Shown: positions 25,196 through 32,982 of the stretch, one piece after another
Layout of the letters: each line of letters begins with the position of its first letter
How positions within the stretch are numbered: the first letter of the stretch is position 1
Assembly (NCBI GenBank): GCA_014695175.1
Contig: JACJNV010000160.1
Location: forward strand, 1-34,791
DNA: 34,791 nt
Origin: Microcoleus sp. FACHB-DQ6
Lineage (GTDB): Bacteria; Cyanobacteriota; Cyanobacteriia; Cyanobacteriales; Microcoleaceae
Direction: 5' to 3'
Translations under genes and position numbers: made by a program
Notes under the pieces: generated by a model
What the model was told of the DNA's origin: nothing
Seen by the model: only the letters and a program-made list of their open reading frames with translations
The model's database searches: none

Positions 25196-26254
25196 TTAAG
25201 GATAGAAAGCCAATTGTGGCAAACCCAAAGTTTCTTCCCAGCCCATCATCAAGTTCATGCACTGGATGCCTTGGCCGGCTTGTCCCTTAATTAAATTGTC
25301 GATCGCCGAGAGCACAATCACTCTGTCAGTACGCGGATCGACTTCGATGCCGATATAACAAAGATTTGTGCCGCAAGCCCATTTTGTTTGGGGATAAACT
25401 CCAGCCGGCAACACTTTTACCCAAGGACAATTGCGGTAAAAAGCGCTGAAAATCGTGATTAAATCTTCTCGCACCAAACCCGGATCGCGCAAAGTTGCGT
25501 AAACAGTCGCCAGAATTCCGCGCACCATCGGAATGAGGTGGGGAGTAAACTGAACTTTAATATCGTGTCCCGCTAAATCGCTGCAAATCTGCTCGATTTC
25601 TGGCGTGTGGCGGTGGCGGCCAACGCCGTAAGCGCCCAGAGAACCCTCTGCTTCAGCCAACAAGAGATTAACTTCGGCTTTGCGGCCCCCTCCCGAAGTA
25701 CCGGATTTGGCGTCGATAATTGCTGTTTCTGGCACAATGAGACCTTGTTTGAGCAAAGGTGCCAGGGCCAATAAACTAGCAGTGACGTAGCAGCCGGCAC
25801 AGCCTACTAACTGAGCGTCTTTAATTCGATCGCGATACAATTCTGGCAAACCGTAAACAGCCGTTGCAGCCACTTCAGAGTCCGATCGATCGCCGCCGTA
25901 CCAAGCTTTGTAAGTTTCCAGATTTTCAAATCTGTAATCAGCCGACAAATCCAAGACTTTGCAGCCTTTTTCTATCAGCGTCGGTGCCATTTTGCAAGCT
26001 AAACCGTTCGGCAGCGACAGAAACACAACTTCACATTTTGCCGCTATTTTGTCTAGGTCGATCGCCTCGACTGTCAAATCAATGCAGTTAGTCAAATGCG
26101 GATAAAGGCTGGAAAAAGGTTTTCCCGCACTGCTATCCCCGCCCAAATAAACTACTTCAGCCGCCGGGTGGTCCGCCAGCAGTCGCACAAGTTGCACGCC
26201 GCCGTACCCTGAAGCGCCGATAATTCCTACAGGCACACGTCCAACATCTCCCAT
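25196..26254 (-). CDS. argC: N-acetyl-gamma-glutamyl-phosphate reductase
   Basis: ArgC reduces N-acetylglutamyl-5-phosphate with NADPH to the semialdehyde, the third step of arginine synthesis. The 352-residue protein has the NADP Rossmann motif [18 protein letters not shown] (8-25), the active-site [19 protein letters not shown] (about 149-167) with the thiol Cys, and [14 protein letters not shown] with the conserved His. Length matches the long ArgC type used in cyanobacteria. An AAAGGAAA sequence precedes ATG 26254. The arginine it helps make is one of the two building blocks of cyanophycin, but the gene is not linked to cphAB as an operon. Confidence 0.97.
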   Translation of the reverse strand: MGDVGRVPVGIIGASGYGGVQLVRLLADHPAAEVVYLGGDSSAGKPFSSLYPHLTNCIDLTVEAIDLDKIAAKCEVVFLSLPNGLACKMAPTLIEKGCKVLDLSADYRFENLETYKAWYGGDRSDSEVAATAVYGLPELYRDRIKDAQLVGCAGCYVTASLLALAPLLKQGLIVPETAIIDAKSGTSGGGRKAEVNLLLAEAEGSLGAYGVGRHRHTPEIEQICSDLAGHDIKVQFTPHLIPMVRGILATVYATLRDPGLVREDLITIFSAFYRNCPWVKVLPAGVYPQTKWACGTNLCYIGIEVDPRTDRVIVLSAIDNLIKGQAGQGIQCMNLMMGWEETLGLPQLAFYP

Positions 26255-26623
26255 TTTCCTTTATCCCCTCAGCCGTTGAAGTCAAAAACGCTTGAACTTT
26301 TGCTGCATTGTAGTACCAAACGCCAACTTTGGTGGCAAAGAATTGTGTTGTTTTGTTTTGGAGGTGCATTTTTGTTAATTTTCCGGTGTGTGACCCCGCC
26401 CAAAAACGGATACAAAGCCCCAACTCCTTTCCTGGAGAACCCAAAATTTTAGACCAAAGTTCTATCTTCCAGATTCAAAGCTGCAAGTAAATCTAAAATC
26501 TAAAATCTAAAATCTAAAATCGACTGACCGATCGCCAAAACCCTAAAATTAACAAACGGATGTGCGATCGTGGTATAAAAAAACTTACTTTAACCCATCC
26601 CCAAACCGGAGATTAACATTTTT
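26255..26623. other. Divergent spacer argC / cysA
   Basis: No gene is supported. It contains the promoter of argC and, presumably, of cysA, and a heptamer repeat (26493-26520). An overlapping minus-strand frame at 26157-26444 is not credible. No riboswitch was recognised. Confidence 0.4.
26493..26520. repeat. Tandem heptamer (CTAAAAT) x4
   Basis: Four perfect copies followed by CGACTGACCGATCG. The same unit appears at 20468-20495 (other strand), 32931-32965 and, shorter, near 32857-32872, the last two also followed by GACTGRC-type sequence, so it is one dispersed family. Confidence 0.9.
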
Positions 26624-26700
26624 CCCTCTTGCCTCTTGTCTCTTGCTTCTTCCCTCTTGCTTGTTCCCTCTTCTGTCTTCCCCCTTCCTTCTTCCTACCT
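26624..26700 (+). repeat. Eleven degenerate pyrimidine heptads abutting the cysA start codon
   Basis: The leader reads in exact 7-nt steps: CCCTCTT, GCCTCTT, GTCTCTT, GCTTCTT, CCCTCTT, GCTTGTT, CCCTCTT, CTGTCTT, CCCCCTT, CCTTCTT, CCTACCT, ending directly at the ATG. It is a diverged relative of the (CTTCCTT)10 tract before maf. The leader is nearly all pyrimidine with no Shine-Dalgarno sequence. Confidence 0.85.
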
Positions 26701-27717
26701 ATGGGCATAGTTGTAGAAAACGTATCAAAACAGTTTGGCAGTTTCCAAGCACTCGATCGAGTCAGCTTAGAAATTGAATCGGGTTCCCTAGTCGCATTGC
26801 TGGGCCCGTCTGGTTCCGGCAAGTCTACACTGCTGCGGTTGATTGCCGGTTTAGAAATGCCCGACTCCGGCAAAATCTGGCTAACAGGCCAAGATGCCAC
26901 GAATACTAGCGTCCAAGAGCGCAAAATTGGGTTCGTGTTTCAGCACTACGCGCTATTCAAGCACATGACAGTGCGAAAAAACATCGCTTTCGGGATGCAA
27001 ATTCAGAAAACACCGCCCGCGAAAGTCAAATCGCGGGTAGAAGAATTGTTGAATTTAGTGCAATTGGCAGGATTGGGCGATAGATACCCCTCGCAACTTT
27101 CAGGAGGCCAGCGGCAGCGGGTGGCTCTCGCCAGAGCCCTAGCTGTGGAACCGAAAGTGTTACTGCTAGACGAACCTTTTGGAGCTCTCGATGCCAAAGT
27201 TCGCAAAGACTTGCGCGCTTGGTTGCGGCGACTGCACGACGAAGTTCACGTTACCACAGTCTTTGTGACGCACGATCAAGAAGAAGCGATGGAAGTTGCC
27301 GATCAAATTACAGTAATGAATAAAGGTAAAATCGAACAAGTCGGCACACCAGCAGAAATTTACGACCATCCCGCTAGTGCTTTCGTAATGAGTTTTATCG
27401 GTCCCGTCAATGTATTGCCCAGCAGTTCAAGGATGTTTCAAGACAACGGCTTTGACTCAGCCAACCCCGAGATTTTCTTGCGCCCTCACGACGTAGTAAT
27501 TGAAACTACAGAAAATAGTGCAACAGTGCCTGCCAGAATCAGTCGCTTGATTCATTTGGGATGGGAAATACAGGTAGAATTAACCTTAGATGACGGTCAA
27601 GTAGTAAACGCTAATTTGACTAGAGAAAGATTCGATAGCTTGCACTTGCAGCCCCAGCAAAGAGTGTTCGTAAAGCCGAAAGATGCCAAGTCCTTTCCAC
27701 TTTTTTATTCAATCTGA
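26701..27717 (+). CDS. cysA: Sulfate/thiosulfate-type ABC transporter ATP-binding protein
   Basis: The ATPase subunit of a sulfate/thiosulfate importer of the CysA/PotA-like clade. The 338-residue protein has Walker [10 protein letters not shown] (about residues 35-43), Q-loop [16 protein letters not shown] signature [15 protein letters not shown], Walker [16 protein letters not shown] and the H-switch [16 protein letters not shown]-terminal TOBE-like regulatory domain (about 235-338) includes [14 protein letters not shown] and [21 protein letters not shown] 26701 is used; an in-frame upstream start at 26629 would translate pyrimidine repeat sequence. Permease and binding-protein genes (cysT, cysW, sbp) are not adjacent, so substrate assignment rests on sequence resemblance; molybdate or another oxyanion cannot be excluded. 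Confidence 0.9.
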   Translation: MGIVVENVSKQFGSFQALDRVSLEIESGSLVALLGPSGSGKSTLLRLIAGLEMPDSGKIWLTGQDATNTSVQERKIGFVFQHYALFKHMTVRKNIAFGMQIQKTPPAKVKSRVEELLNLVQLAGLGDRYPSQLSGGQRQRVALARALAVEPKVLLLDEPFGALDAKVRKDLRAWLRRLHDEVHVTTVFVTHDQEEAMEVADQITVMNKGKIEQVGTPAEIYDHPASAFVMSFIGPVNVLPSSSRMFQDNGFDSANPEIFLRPHDVVIETTENSATVPARISRLIHLGWEIQVELTLDDGQVVNANLTRERFDSLHLQPQQRVFVKPKDAKSFPLFYSI

Positions 27718-27766
27718 TATCAATTCTGAAAACTAGAGATAAATTTAGATTGGATACGACATTTCA

Positions 27767-27793
27767 AGGGACACGGCACCGCGCCGTGTCCCT
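27767..27793. terminator. Hairpin AGGGACACGGC / GCCGTGTCCCT after cysA
   Basis: An 11-bp perfect stem (27767-27777 with 27783-27793) with a 5-nt loop lies 50 nt after the cysA stop, followed by AATCTTTTAT. It is a common dispersed palindrome in cyanobacteria and separates cysA from the convergent small gene. Confidence 0.75.
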
Positions 27794-27837
27794 AATCTTT
27801 TATACTGACAACTGTCCGCTGACTACTGCGCGCTGAG

Positions 27838-28179
27838 TTAGTCTTTAATTTTGCTGACAGCTTTTTTGACTTGTTGCTCAAAGGATGTAGCTTCTGTATT
27901 GGAAGGATTTTTCATTTTTTCAAGGTCAGCGTCTCCCTGAACTTCATTGGGTCCTTTGCTGGCTTTTTCTTGAGTTTCTTCCAAGGACATTGGTTTTTTC
28001 AGTACAATTTCTTGAGATTCTTTTTCAATACCCAAAAGTTTGTCTTCGCCTTTGGTGGGGCTGCTGGTAACGGCAAAAGCGGGGAAAACATTAGAAACAA
28101 ACATCAAGGCACAAAAACAAACAGCTATTAAAGTGCGAACTACACGCTTGGCAGGGAAGTTAAAGCTGATAAAAGACAT
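27838..28179 (-). CDS. Exported protein of the cyanobacterial low-temperature-induced type
   Basis: A 113-residue precursor with signal peptide (RTLIAVCFCALMFVSNVFPAFA, cut after AFA) and a mature part of about 75 hydrophilic, charged residues (PTKGEDKLLGIEKESQEIVL, MSLEETQEKASKGPNEVQGDADLEKM). The PTKGEDKLLxIEKxSQE and KGxNEVQGDAD signatures match what I remember of cyanobacterial proteins annotated as 'low temperature-induced protein'. Biochemical role is unknown. The export signal suggests a periplasmic or lumenal location. GGAG precedes ATG 28179. It stands alone, converging on cysA. Confidence 0.8.
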   Translation of the reverse strand: MSFISFNFPAKRVVRTLIAVCFCALMFVSNVFPAFAVTSSPTKGEDKLLGIEKESQEIVLKKPMSLEETQEKASKGPNEVQGDADLEKMKNPSNTEATSFEQQVKKAVSKIKD

Positions 28180-28612
28180 ACAAAATTTCTCCGTTTTTAG
28201 TAGTTTCGATCGCTAAGATTGTTAACAGGCTGAAACTCACTCATATTCTGCACAATCTTTAACTCAAATTTGAGCAAAGCAACCGTTGCTCTCTTTCAAA
28301 TTGAGCTAACATATAATATTTAGCTGAAAAAGTGGGTATTTGAAATCCTTCTCAGGGAATATTTCTAGATGACTGGCGTCGGTTGCCCCAAGACCTTTAT
28401 GTAGAAGGCACTTGTGTAGAATCAAAAAAATTGTCTATAAGTGCCTTCGGATGCGCCTCACATAACGGTATCAATCTCAGTAACTGGTTTTATCGTGGGG
28501 TGGGGGCGGGTTTATTTAGTCTGTTTGCACAGTGAGAGGGCGCTGGAGCGATCCTGCAGAGCGGTTTGTTGAAAATGTTGCAAGATATGAGATGCGCCCG
28601 ACTATCCACTGA
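28180..28612. other. Spacer between hisF and the exported protein
   Basis: No convincing gene. It holds a 10-bp hairpin, GAAGGCACTT (28404-28413) with AAGTGCCTTC (28439-28448). A short open frame around it (DDWRRLPQDLYVEG, about 28373-28412) has a transposase-like look, but no family could be confirmed. The segment may be a remnant of a mobile element. Confidence 0.4.
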
Positions 28613-29404
28613 CTAATGACTAATCACTAATGGCTGCTGCTGTCGCACGGGAACTTGACATTTTGCTAGATAAGTTTTAATTTCTCCTACACTGAGTTGC
28701 CCGTAATGCAGCAGGGAAGCCAGCAGTGCAGCTTCTGCTTTGCCCTGTGTCACGGCTTCGTAGATGTGGTGGCAGTTGCCGGCGCCGCCGGAAGCAATGA
28801 CGGGAATTTCGACCATTTCGGCAATGCTTCGAGTTAATTCCAAATCGTAACCGGCTTGAGTGCCGTCCGAGTCCATGCTTGTCACCAGAATTTCGCCGGC
28901 GCCGCGCTGTTCGGCTTCTTTGGCCCAGGCGATCGCATCTTTGCCGGTATTTTCTCGCCCTCCGCGCACGTAAACGTCCCAACCAGGATTATCTGCGTCT
29001 TGCCGTTTGCGAGCGTCGATCGCCACTACAATGCACTGATTACCAAATCGATCGCTGGCTTTGTCAATTAAACTCGGATCGCGCACCGCCGCCGAATTAA
29101 TACTCACCTTATCAGCGCCCGCCCTCAATAAACTTTTAATTGTGTCTAAAGATTGGATGCCGCCGCCCACCGTCAAAGGGATAAATACTCGATCGGCCGT
29201 TCGGTACACCACATCGATCATAATATTCCGGTCTTCGTGAGTCGCCGTAATGTCCAGAAACACCAACTCGTCAGCACCCGCATCATTGTAAACCTGAGCC
29301 ATTTCTACCGGATCGCCAGCATCCTTAAGATTGACAAAATTGACACCTTTGACTACGCGACCGGCTTTCACATCCAGACAAGGTAAAATTCTTTTCGCCA
29401 ACAT
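28613..29404 (-). CDS. hisF: Imidazole glycerol phosphate synthase cyclase subunit
   Basis: HisF joins with HisH to convert PRFAR plus ammonia to imidazole glycerol phosphate and AICAR in histidine synthesis. The 263-residue TIM barrel starts [23 protein letters not shown], with the first catalytic Asp in CLDVKAG. The second lies in [62 protein letters not shown] and [17 protein letters not shown] are the phosphate-binding loops. ATG 29404 (GGAAGAG upstream) is preferred over an in-frame start at 29419. It ends with a slightly long tail ([13 protein letters not shown]). hisH is not adjacent, as is common in cyanobacteria. Confidence 0.97.
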   Translation of the reverse strand: MLAKRILPCLDVKAGRVVKGVNFVNLKDAGDPVEMAQVYNDAGADELVFLDITATHEDRNIMIDVVYRTADRVFIPLTVGGGIQSLDTIKSLLRAGADKVSINSAAVRDPSLIDKASDRFGNQCIVVAIDARKRQDADNPGWDVYVRGGRENTGKDAIAWAKEAEQRGAGEILVTSMDSDGTQAGYDLELTRSIAEMVEIPVIASGGAGNCHHIYEAVTQGKAEAALLASLLHYGQLSVGEIKTYLAKCQVPVRQQQPLVISH

Positions 29405-29918
29405 ACAATTCTCTTCCAATTTAACTTACTCGGCGGGAAGTGCCCCGCTATAACTGTACTCTTCTTAGCGGTGGGATGAAAGCCAGGGTGTTTTTTTGCC
29501 GTCCTGTTTGTGGTCTGGACTCCTACCTGGAGAACGAGTGGGACAGGCAAGAAATAAGCAATCTCTCAGCTATCACAAGACGGTTACAATAAATAAAATT
29601 CGTTTTAAAAATTTGATAAATCATCATAAATGCCCCAACGATTGCGACAAACAAGCAGTCAAAAGCGAGATATAGGGACTAAACCTATGCAGAGCATTCA
29701 TCAACTTTTTTGAATAACGGGCTTCTTTCCCGAAGTTATAGTTAACGCATGACAAACAATCACTTCAGTACCACAAACAGTACAAATTGTTGGTGAGAAA
29801 TTTCTCAAGTTTCTAGGAAAGCTGGGGGTTGTTTTTGCTACCAACCACAAATTATAACAACCTAAACCTTAAGCAGCATAAACTATATCGCCAACATCAA
29901 GATTCCAATTATCGCCCT
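29405..29918. other. hisF upstream region and probable left part of a decayed IS element
   Basis: No intact gene. A short hairpin GCGGG-AAGTGC-CCCGC (29433-29448), followed by TAGCGGTGGGATGAAAGCC (29467-29485), resembles the left-end style of IS200/IS605 relatives. A decayed TnpB begins at about 29919. Sequence between is degraded with stops in all frames. Confidence 0.45.
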
Positions 29919-30420
29919 AAAGCCCGCCTAGTGCCATAGCTCACGAAAAGATGGCAAACGGTCGTGAGAATTCCCAGGAAGAACTCTCTCCAAAATTGGT
30001 GCATAAAAACCAGTAATCGTTGTTGAAAATAGGGCAGTCAATAACTTGGTAATAAATCCCTTGATCGCTAAAGTAATTAGCGATTGCGGATGGTCAAATT
30101 TGACCAGAGAAGTGAAAGATAAAGCTGCAATATACTGTAAAACTTCCCTCGAAATTGGTCGGTTTTTCGCACCATCGAGTAAGAGTTGCCACGTAGGTCT
30201 GAATCAGGTGGGTAGCCTTGCGTTGGAAGTGCGTAGCTGGACTTGTTCCAACTGCAAAACTAAGCACGATAGAGATGTGAATTCTGCTATCATTATTGGC
30301 GATGAAGGGCTTGGATTATTAGCGTTGGGAACTACCACTACTGCCCAGGGGCGGAATGTAAGTTCGATGTTGGGAAGGAAATCTTCGGTACGATCGGCTG
30401 TTCCGGTTGAAATGGGAAGC
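29919..30420 (+). pseudogene. Decayed TnpB (IS605 OrfB) C-terminal half
   Basis: TnpB text can be followed through three frames: KARLVP near 29919-29936, AHEKMANGRENSQEELSPKL from 29939, then from 30019 VVENRAVNNLVINPL and AKVISDCGWSNLTREV. The last frame continues through CKTSLEIGRFFAPSSKSC, LALEVRSWTCSNCKTKHDRD and VNSAIIIGDEGLG. The RuvC Glu (VEN) and final Asp (HDRD) survive, but the first zinc pair is damaged (CHVG in place of CxxC) and there are at least two frameshifts. The gene is a remnant, with no N-terminal RuvC half. GGTAGTTCAC at 30450-30459, which follows it, resembles the right end of the intact element at 18 kb. Confidence 0.85.
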
Positions 30421-30423
30421 CTA

Positions 30424-30459
30424 CACCATAGGGAGTCGTGGTTGGTGTTGGTAGTTCAC
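30424..30459 (+). repeat. Right-end-like hairpin and GGTAGTTCAC after the TnpB remnant
   Basis: ACACCA (30424-30429) can pair with TGGTGT (30443-30448), and GGTAGTTCAC (30450-30459) follows. The last motif differs at one base from GGTAGTTGAC at the end of the intact tnpB element, which supports it being the element's end. Confidence 0.55.
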
Positions 30460-30605
30460 AGAACTCTCGATCTGCATACCACCTCACACCCCCTACCCGC
30501 GGCTAGCTCTACCGTGTACAGAGAAGTTGCTCGCTGACCCATATTGTAGAAACCCTGTTTCCTAGAATCTTGATTTCTCGTTTTGCCGAATCAATAACTT
30601 AAAAT

Positions 30606-30842
30606 TCAGGAAAATAAGCTTCCTTTCTGAGATTCATGCAAAACTTGGGTTTCAGGAATTGTGTTGAAAGATTTTGGACTTGTGGGTACAGGGTAGCTGG
30701 CTAGCCAGAGAGCCATTTTCCCAGTTTTTTCTGGTTCATCAAAATAAATAAAAGTTGTCTCCGCTCCGGGGCAGGCAGTATTATCAGGTACAATCTTGGT
30801 AGACAGTATGTTTTTACTGGCTGCTTTTGTAGATCGAATCAT
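30606..30842 (-). CDS. Possible small protein of unknown family
   Basis: A 78-codon frame from ATG 30842 with GAAGG 6 nt upstream (GAAGGTATTT). Composition is ordinary (MIRSTKAASKNILSTKIV, TTFIYFDEPEKTGKMALWLASY, PETQVLHESQKGSLF) without signal peptide or recognised motif. The good ribosome-binding site argues for a real gene, but the frame lies next to a decayed IS element and could be a remnant of a longer gene. No function is proposed. Confidence 0.4.
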   Translation of the reverse strand: MIRSTKAASKNILSTKIVPDNTACPGAETTFIYFDEPEKTGKMALWLASYPVPTSPKSFNTIPETQVLHESQKGSLFS

Positions 30843-30988
30843 AAATACCTTCGCTCGCTCGATCGAATTTATGGTTCACAAATCCTGCAGGGGCTAGGTG
30901 CATCGACGATGGACTAAAAAATCTAACATCTGAAGTCTCAAATCTCAAATCGGTTAATTTTGTGTCGTTTCTAGGACTGTTGTGACGA

Positions 30989-31966
30989 GTGCAACCCAAT
31001 CCACATATGGTACTTCGCACAGAAGGCGGCAATCGCTACTTGCCGCTCTCCGGCAGCAATTGCTGGACAGTAGGGCGGAGCGATGACAATAATTTTGTAC
31101 TGACAGATCGCTGGATTTCCCGTAATCACGCGATGTTACAGCAAATGGAGACAGGAGAGTTCTACCTGATCGACTTGGGCAGCCGCAATGGTTCCTTTGT
31201 CAACGGGCGGCGCGTCAGTATTCCTGTCACTCTCCGAAATGGCGATCGGATTATTTTCGGTCAAACCGAATTGGACTTCTACAACCCAACCGCCGGCCAC
31301 CGGCACGATCCAATACACGATACAGACTCGGATGATTTTACGGCGACTTTGACGGTACGCAGCCTGATTAGCGTCATGGTAATGGACATCCGAGACTTTA
31401 CTGTTTTGACTAGGCAGCTAGACGAAACCCTCCTCTCGGAAGTCATCGGCAATTGGTTCCGCAAAGCAGGACAGATCATTCGCGAACACGGCAGTTGGGT
31501 GGACAAATACATCGGCGATGCGATCATGGCCGTCTGGTTCCACAAAACCAGCGGTGTCAGCAGCGAGGAAATGATGCGGATTTGCCAAGCTTTGAGCGAA
31601 CTGCACAAGGCAACAGACGAACTCAGCAGCCGTTACCCCCTGCCTTTTCCTTTGCGAGTCGGGGCTGGCATCAATACCGGTTATGCAATGGTGGGAAATT
31701 CTGGCAGCAGCGATCGATCGGACTACACCGCCTTGGGAGATACTGTAAACGCAGCATTTCGCCTGGAGTCTTGCACCAAGCAACTCGGCAAGGATATCGC
31801 CGTCGGAGCAACGACCTACCAATACCTGACGCAATTGGGGGCAGAGGGCGCTTTCGAGCCACACACCGTGGCTTTGAAGGGTTACGACACTCCCAGCCTG
31901 ACTTACGCTGGTACTTATGCTGACTTGAACGCTTTTCTCAAAACGAAAGGAAAGAGTTCTCGATAG
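30989..31966 (+). CDS. FHA domain plus class III adenylate/guanylate cyclase
   Basis: A 325-residue signalling protein. The FHA domain (about 20-105: CWTVGRSDDNNFVLTDRWISRNHAMLQ, YLIDLGSRNGSFVNGRRV) would bind phosphothreonine. The class III cyclase domain (about 125-315) follows. It has metal-binding Asp in VMVMDIRDFTVL and YIGDAIMAVW, a Lys in WVDKYIGD, and ALGDTVNAAFRLES with the transition-state Asn and Arg. All catalytic positions look intact. A Lys at the purine-specifying site favours adenylyl cyclase, and the pair partner Asp/Thr (YTALGD) is consistent, but GTP activity is not excluded. GTG 30989 is taken; ATG 31007 is an alternative. The link between FHA phosphothreonine sensing and cAMP is inferred from the domain order. 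Confidence 0.93.
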   Translation: MQPNPHMVLRTEGGNRYLPLSGSNCWTVGRSDDNNFVLTDRWISRNHAMLQQMETGEFYLIDLGSRNGSFVNGRRVSIPVTLRNGDRIIFGQTELDFYNPTAGHRHDPIHDTDSDDFTATLTVRSLISVMVMDIRDFTVLTRQLDETLLSEVIGNWFRKAGQIIREHGSWVDKYIGDAIMAVWFHKTSGVSSEEMMRICQALSELHKATDELSSRYPLPFPLRVGAGINTGYAMVGNSGSSDRSDYTALGDTVNAAFRLESCTKQLGKDIAVGATTYQYLTQLGAEGAFEPHTVALKGYDTPSLTYAGTYADLNAFLKTKGKSSR

Positions 31967-32218
31967 CTAGAAAATTGCGTGCAGGGCAAAAATTAACCCT
32001 TTAAAATGGCAGTCCGAGTTTTTAATTTGGAGTGCCTTTGATAAACTGGCCTGCGATGCTTAAAAGTCAGTTAATATCATATATCGTCTGCTTTGTCAAT
32101 ACCAAAATGTAAAGTTTATAAAAGCCCTCTACCTATTGCGGATTTATCTGAAAAACTGCATAAGCAAAATGGTAGTCTCTACATAAATGCTGTGTATGAA
32201 ATTGGGAGACAAAACTTC
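31967..32218. other. Spacer between the cyclase gene and psbU
   Basis: About 250 AT-rich nt that should hold the psbU promoter. An upstream extension of the psbU frame (32093-32218) is not considered coding. No HLR1-type site or hairpin terminator was seen here. Confidence 0.4.
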
Positions 32219-32653
32219 ATGAAACGATTGGGTCGTCTATTGGCAGTATTGGGCTTAGTGCTGGGCTGCTTTGCATGGGCTGGAGACCAAAGCGCGATCG
32301 CGGCGTCATTAAGCCGTATCGTCTTGCCATCATCCTCGCTCCTAGCTGTTGAAGCTCCGGCTAGAACCAATCGCGCCGATGAGAAGCTGGCCACAGAATA
32401 CGGCAAAAAACTTGATTTGAACAACAGCGCCGTCAGGGACTTTCGGGAATTTCGAGGGTTGTATCCCACTTTAGCTCGACTAATTATTAAGAATGCTCCT
32501 TACGAAAATGTTGAGGACGTACTCAATATTTCAGACTTGACGGAAGCTCAGAAAAAAGTGCTGCAAGCTAACCTGGACAAATTCACCGTAACTGAGGTTG
32601 AATCAGTCTTTATTGAAGGAGACAACAGGTTGAATAATGGTCTGTACGACTAG
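32219..32653 (+). CDS. psbU: Photosystem II 12 kDa extrinsic protein
   Basis: PsbU is a lumenal extrinsic subunit that stabilises the oxygen-evolving complex. The 144-residue precursor starts [21 protein letters not shown], a lumen signal peptide with likely cleavage near AIAA. The mature protein has the PsbU motif set [54 protein letters not shown] and the end [20 protein letters not shown] sequence ([16 protein letters not shown]). ATG 32219 is chosen for the signal peptide; an in-frame ATG at 32093 would add 42 hydrophilic residues not found in the family. GGGAG lies 12 nt upstream. Confidence 0.96.
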   Translation: MKRLGRLLAVLGLVLGCFAWAGDQSAIAASLSRIVLPSSSLLAVEAPARTNRADEKLATEYGKKLDLNNSAVRDFREFRGLYPTLARLIIKNAPYENVEDVLNISDLTEAQKKVLQANLDKFTVTEVESVFIEGDNRLNNGLYD

Positions 32654-32826
32654 GTAGCAGCGGGTCTCATTTGAACGCAGAAGTCATTGGGCAGAAGGCA
32701 TTCGGCAGAAAGAAAAGATTTTTTTTCTATAGGCTGATGACTTCTGCCTTTAATTTCGGGAGACTTACTTTCAACCACCATTGGGCAAAAGCCTGCAAAA
32801 ATTCCCTAGATTGAAATAAGCGGGTT

Positions 32827-32932
32827 CCCCAGATTCCTCTGTAGACTCAATTCTTTAATCTAAAATCTAAAATATAAGCTCGATCGACTGACATTAGTTC
32901 AAGTCCCCAGATTCATCTGTAGACTCAATTCT
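32827..32932. repeat. Pair of 28-nt direct repeats (CCCCAGATTC...)
   Basis: Copies at 32827-32854 and 32905-32932 differ at one position (C or A at the 11th base). Each is followed by AATCTAAAAT-type heptads, so the pair looks like a duplication of a repeat-plus-array unit. Confidence 0.85.
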
Positions 32933-32965
32933 AAAATCTAAAATCTAAAATCTAAAATCTAAAAT
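32931..32965. repeat. Tandem heptamer (CTAAAAT) x5 upstream of nadB
   Basis: Five perfect copies followed by AGACTGG, ending 17 nt before the nadB start. This is the largest member of the CTAAAAT family in the window. Confidence 0.95.
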
Positions 32966-32982
32966 AGACTGGCGGCCGACTT

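Larger units (their letters stand above)
32654..32982. other. Repeat-rich spacer between psbU and nadB
   Basis: No gene is supported. It contains two 28-nt direct repeats at 32827 and 32905 and a heptamer array at 32931-32965. A degenerate TCTAAAAT array lies at about 32857-32872. The nadB ATG is at 32983 with no clear Shine-Dalgarno sequence. Confidence 0.5.

Noticed and set aside
32093..32218. 42-residue upstream extension of psbU
   Set aside because: Would bury the signal peptide; the family starts at the MKRLGRLL segment.
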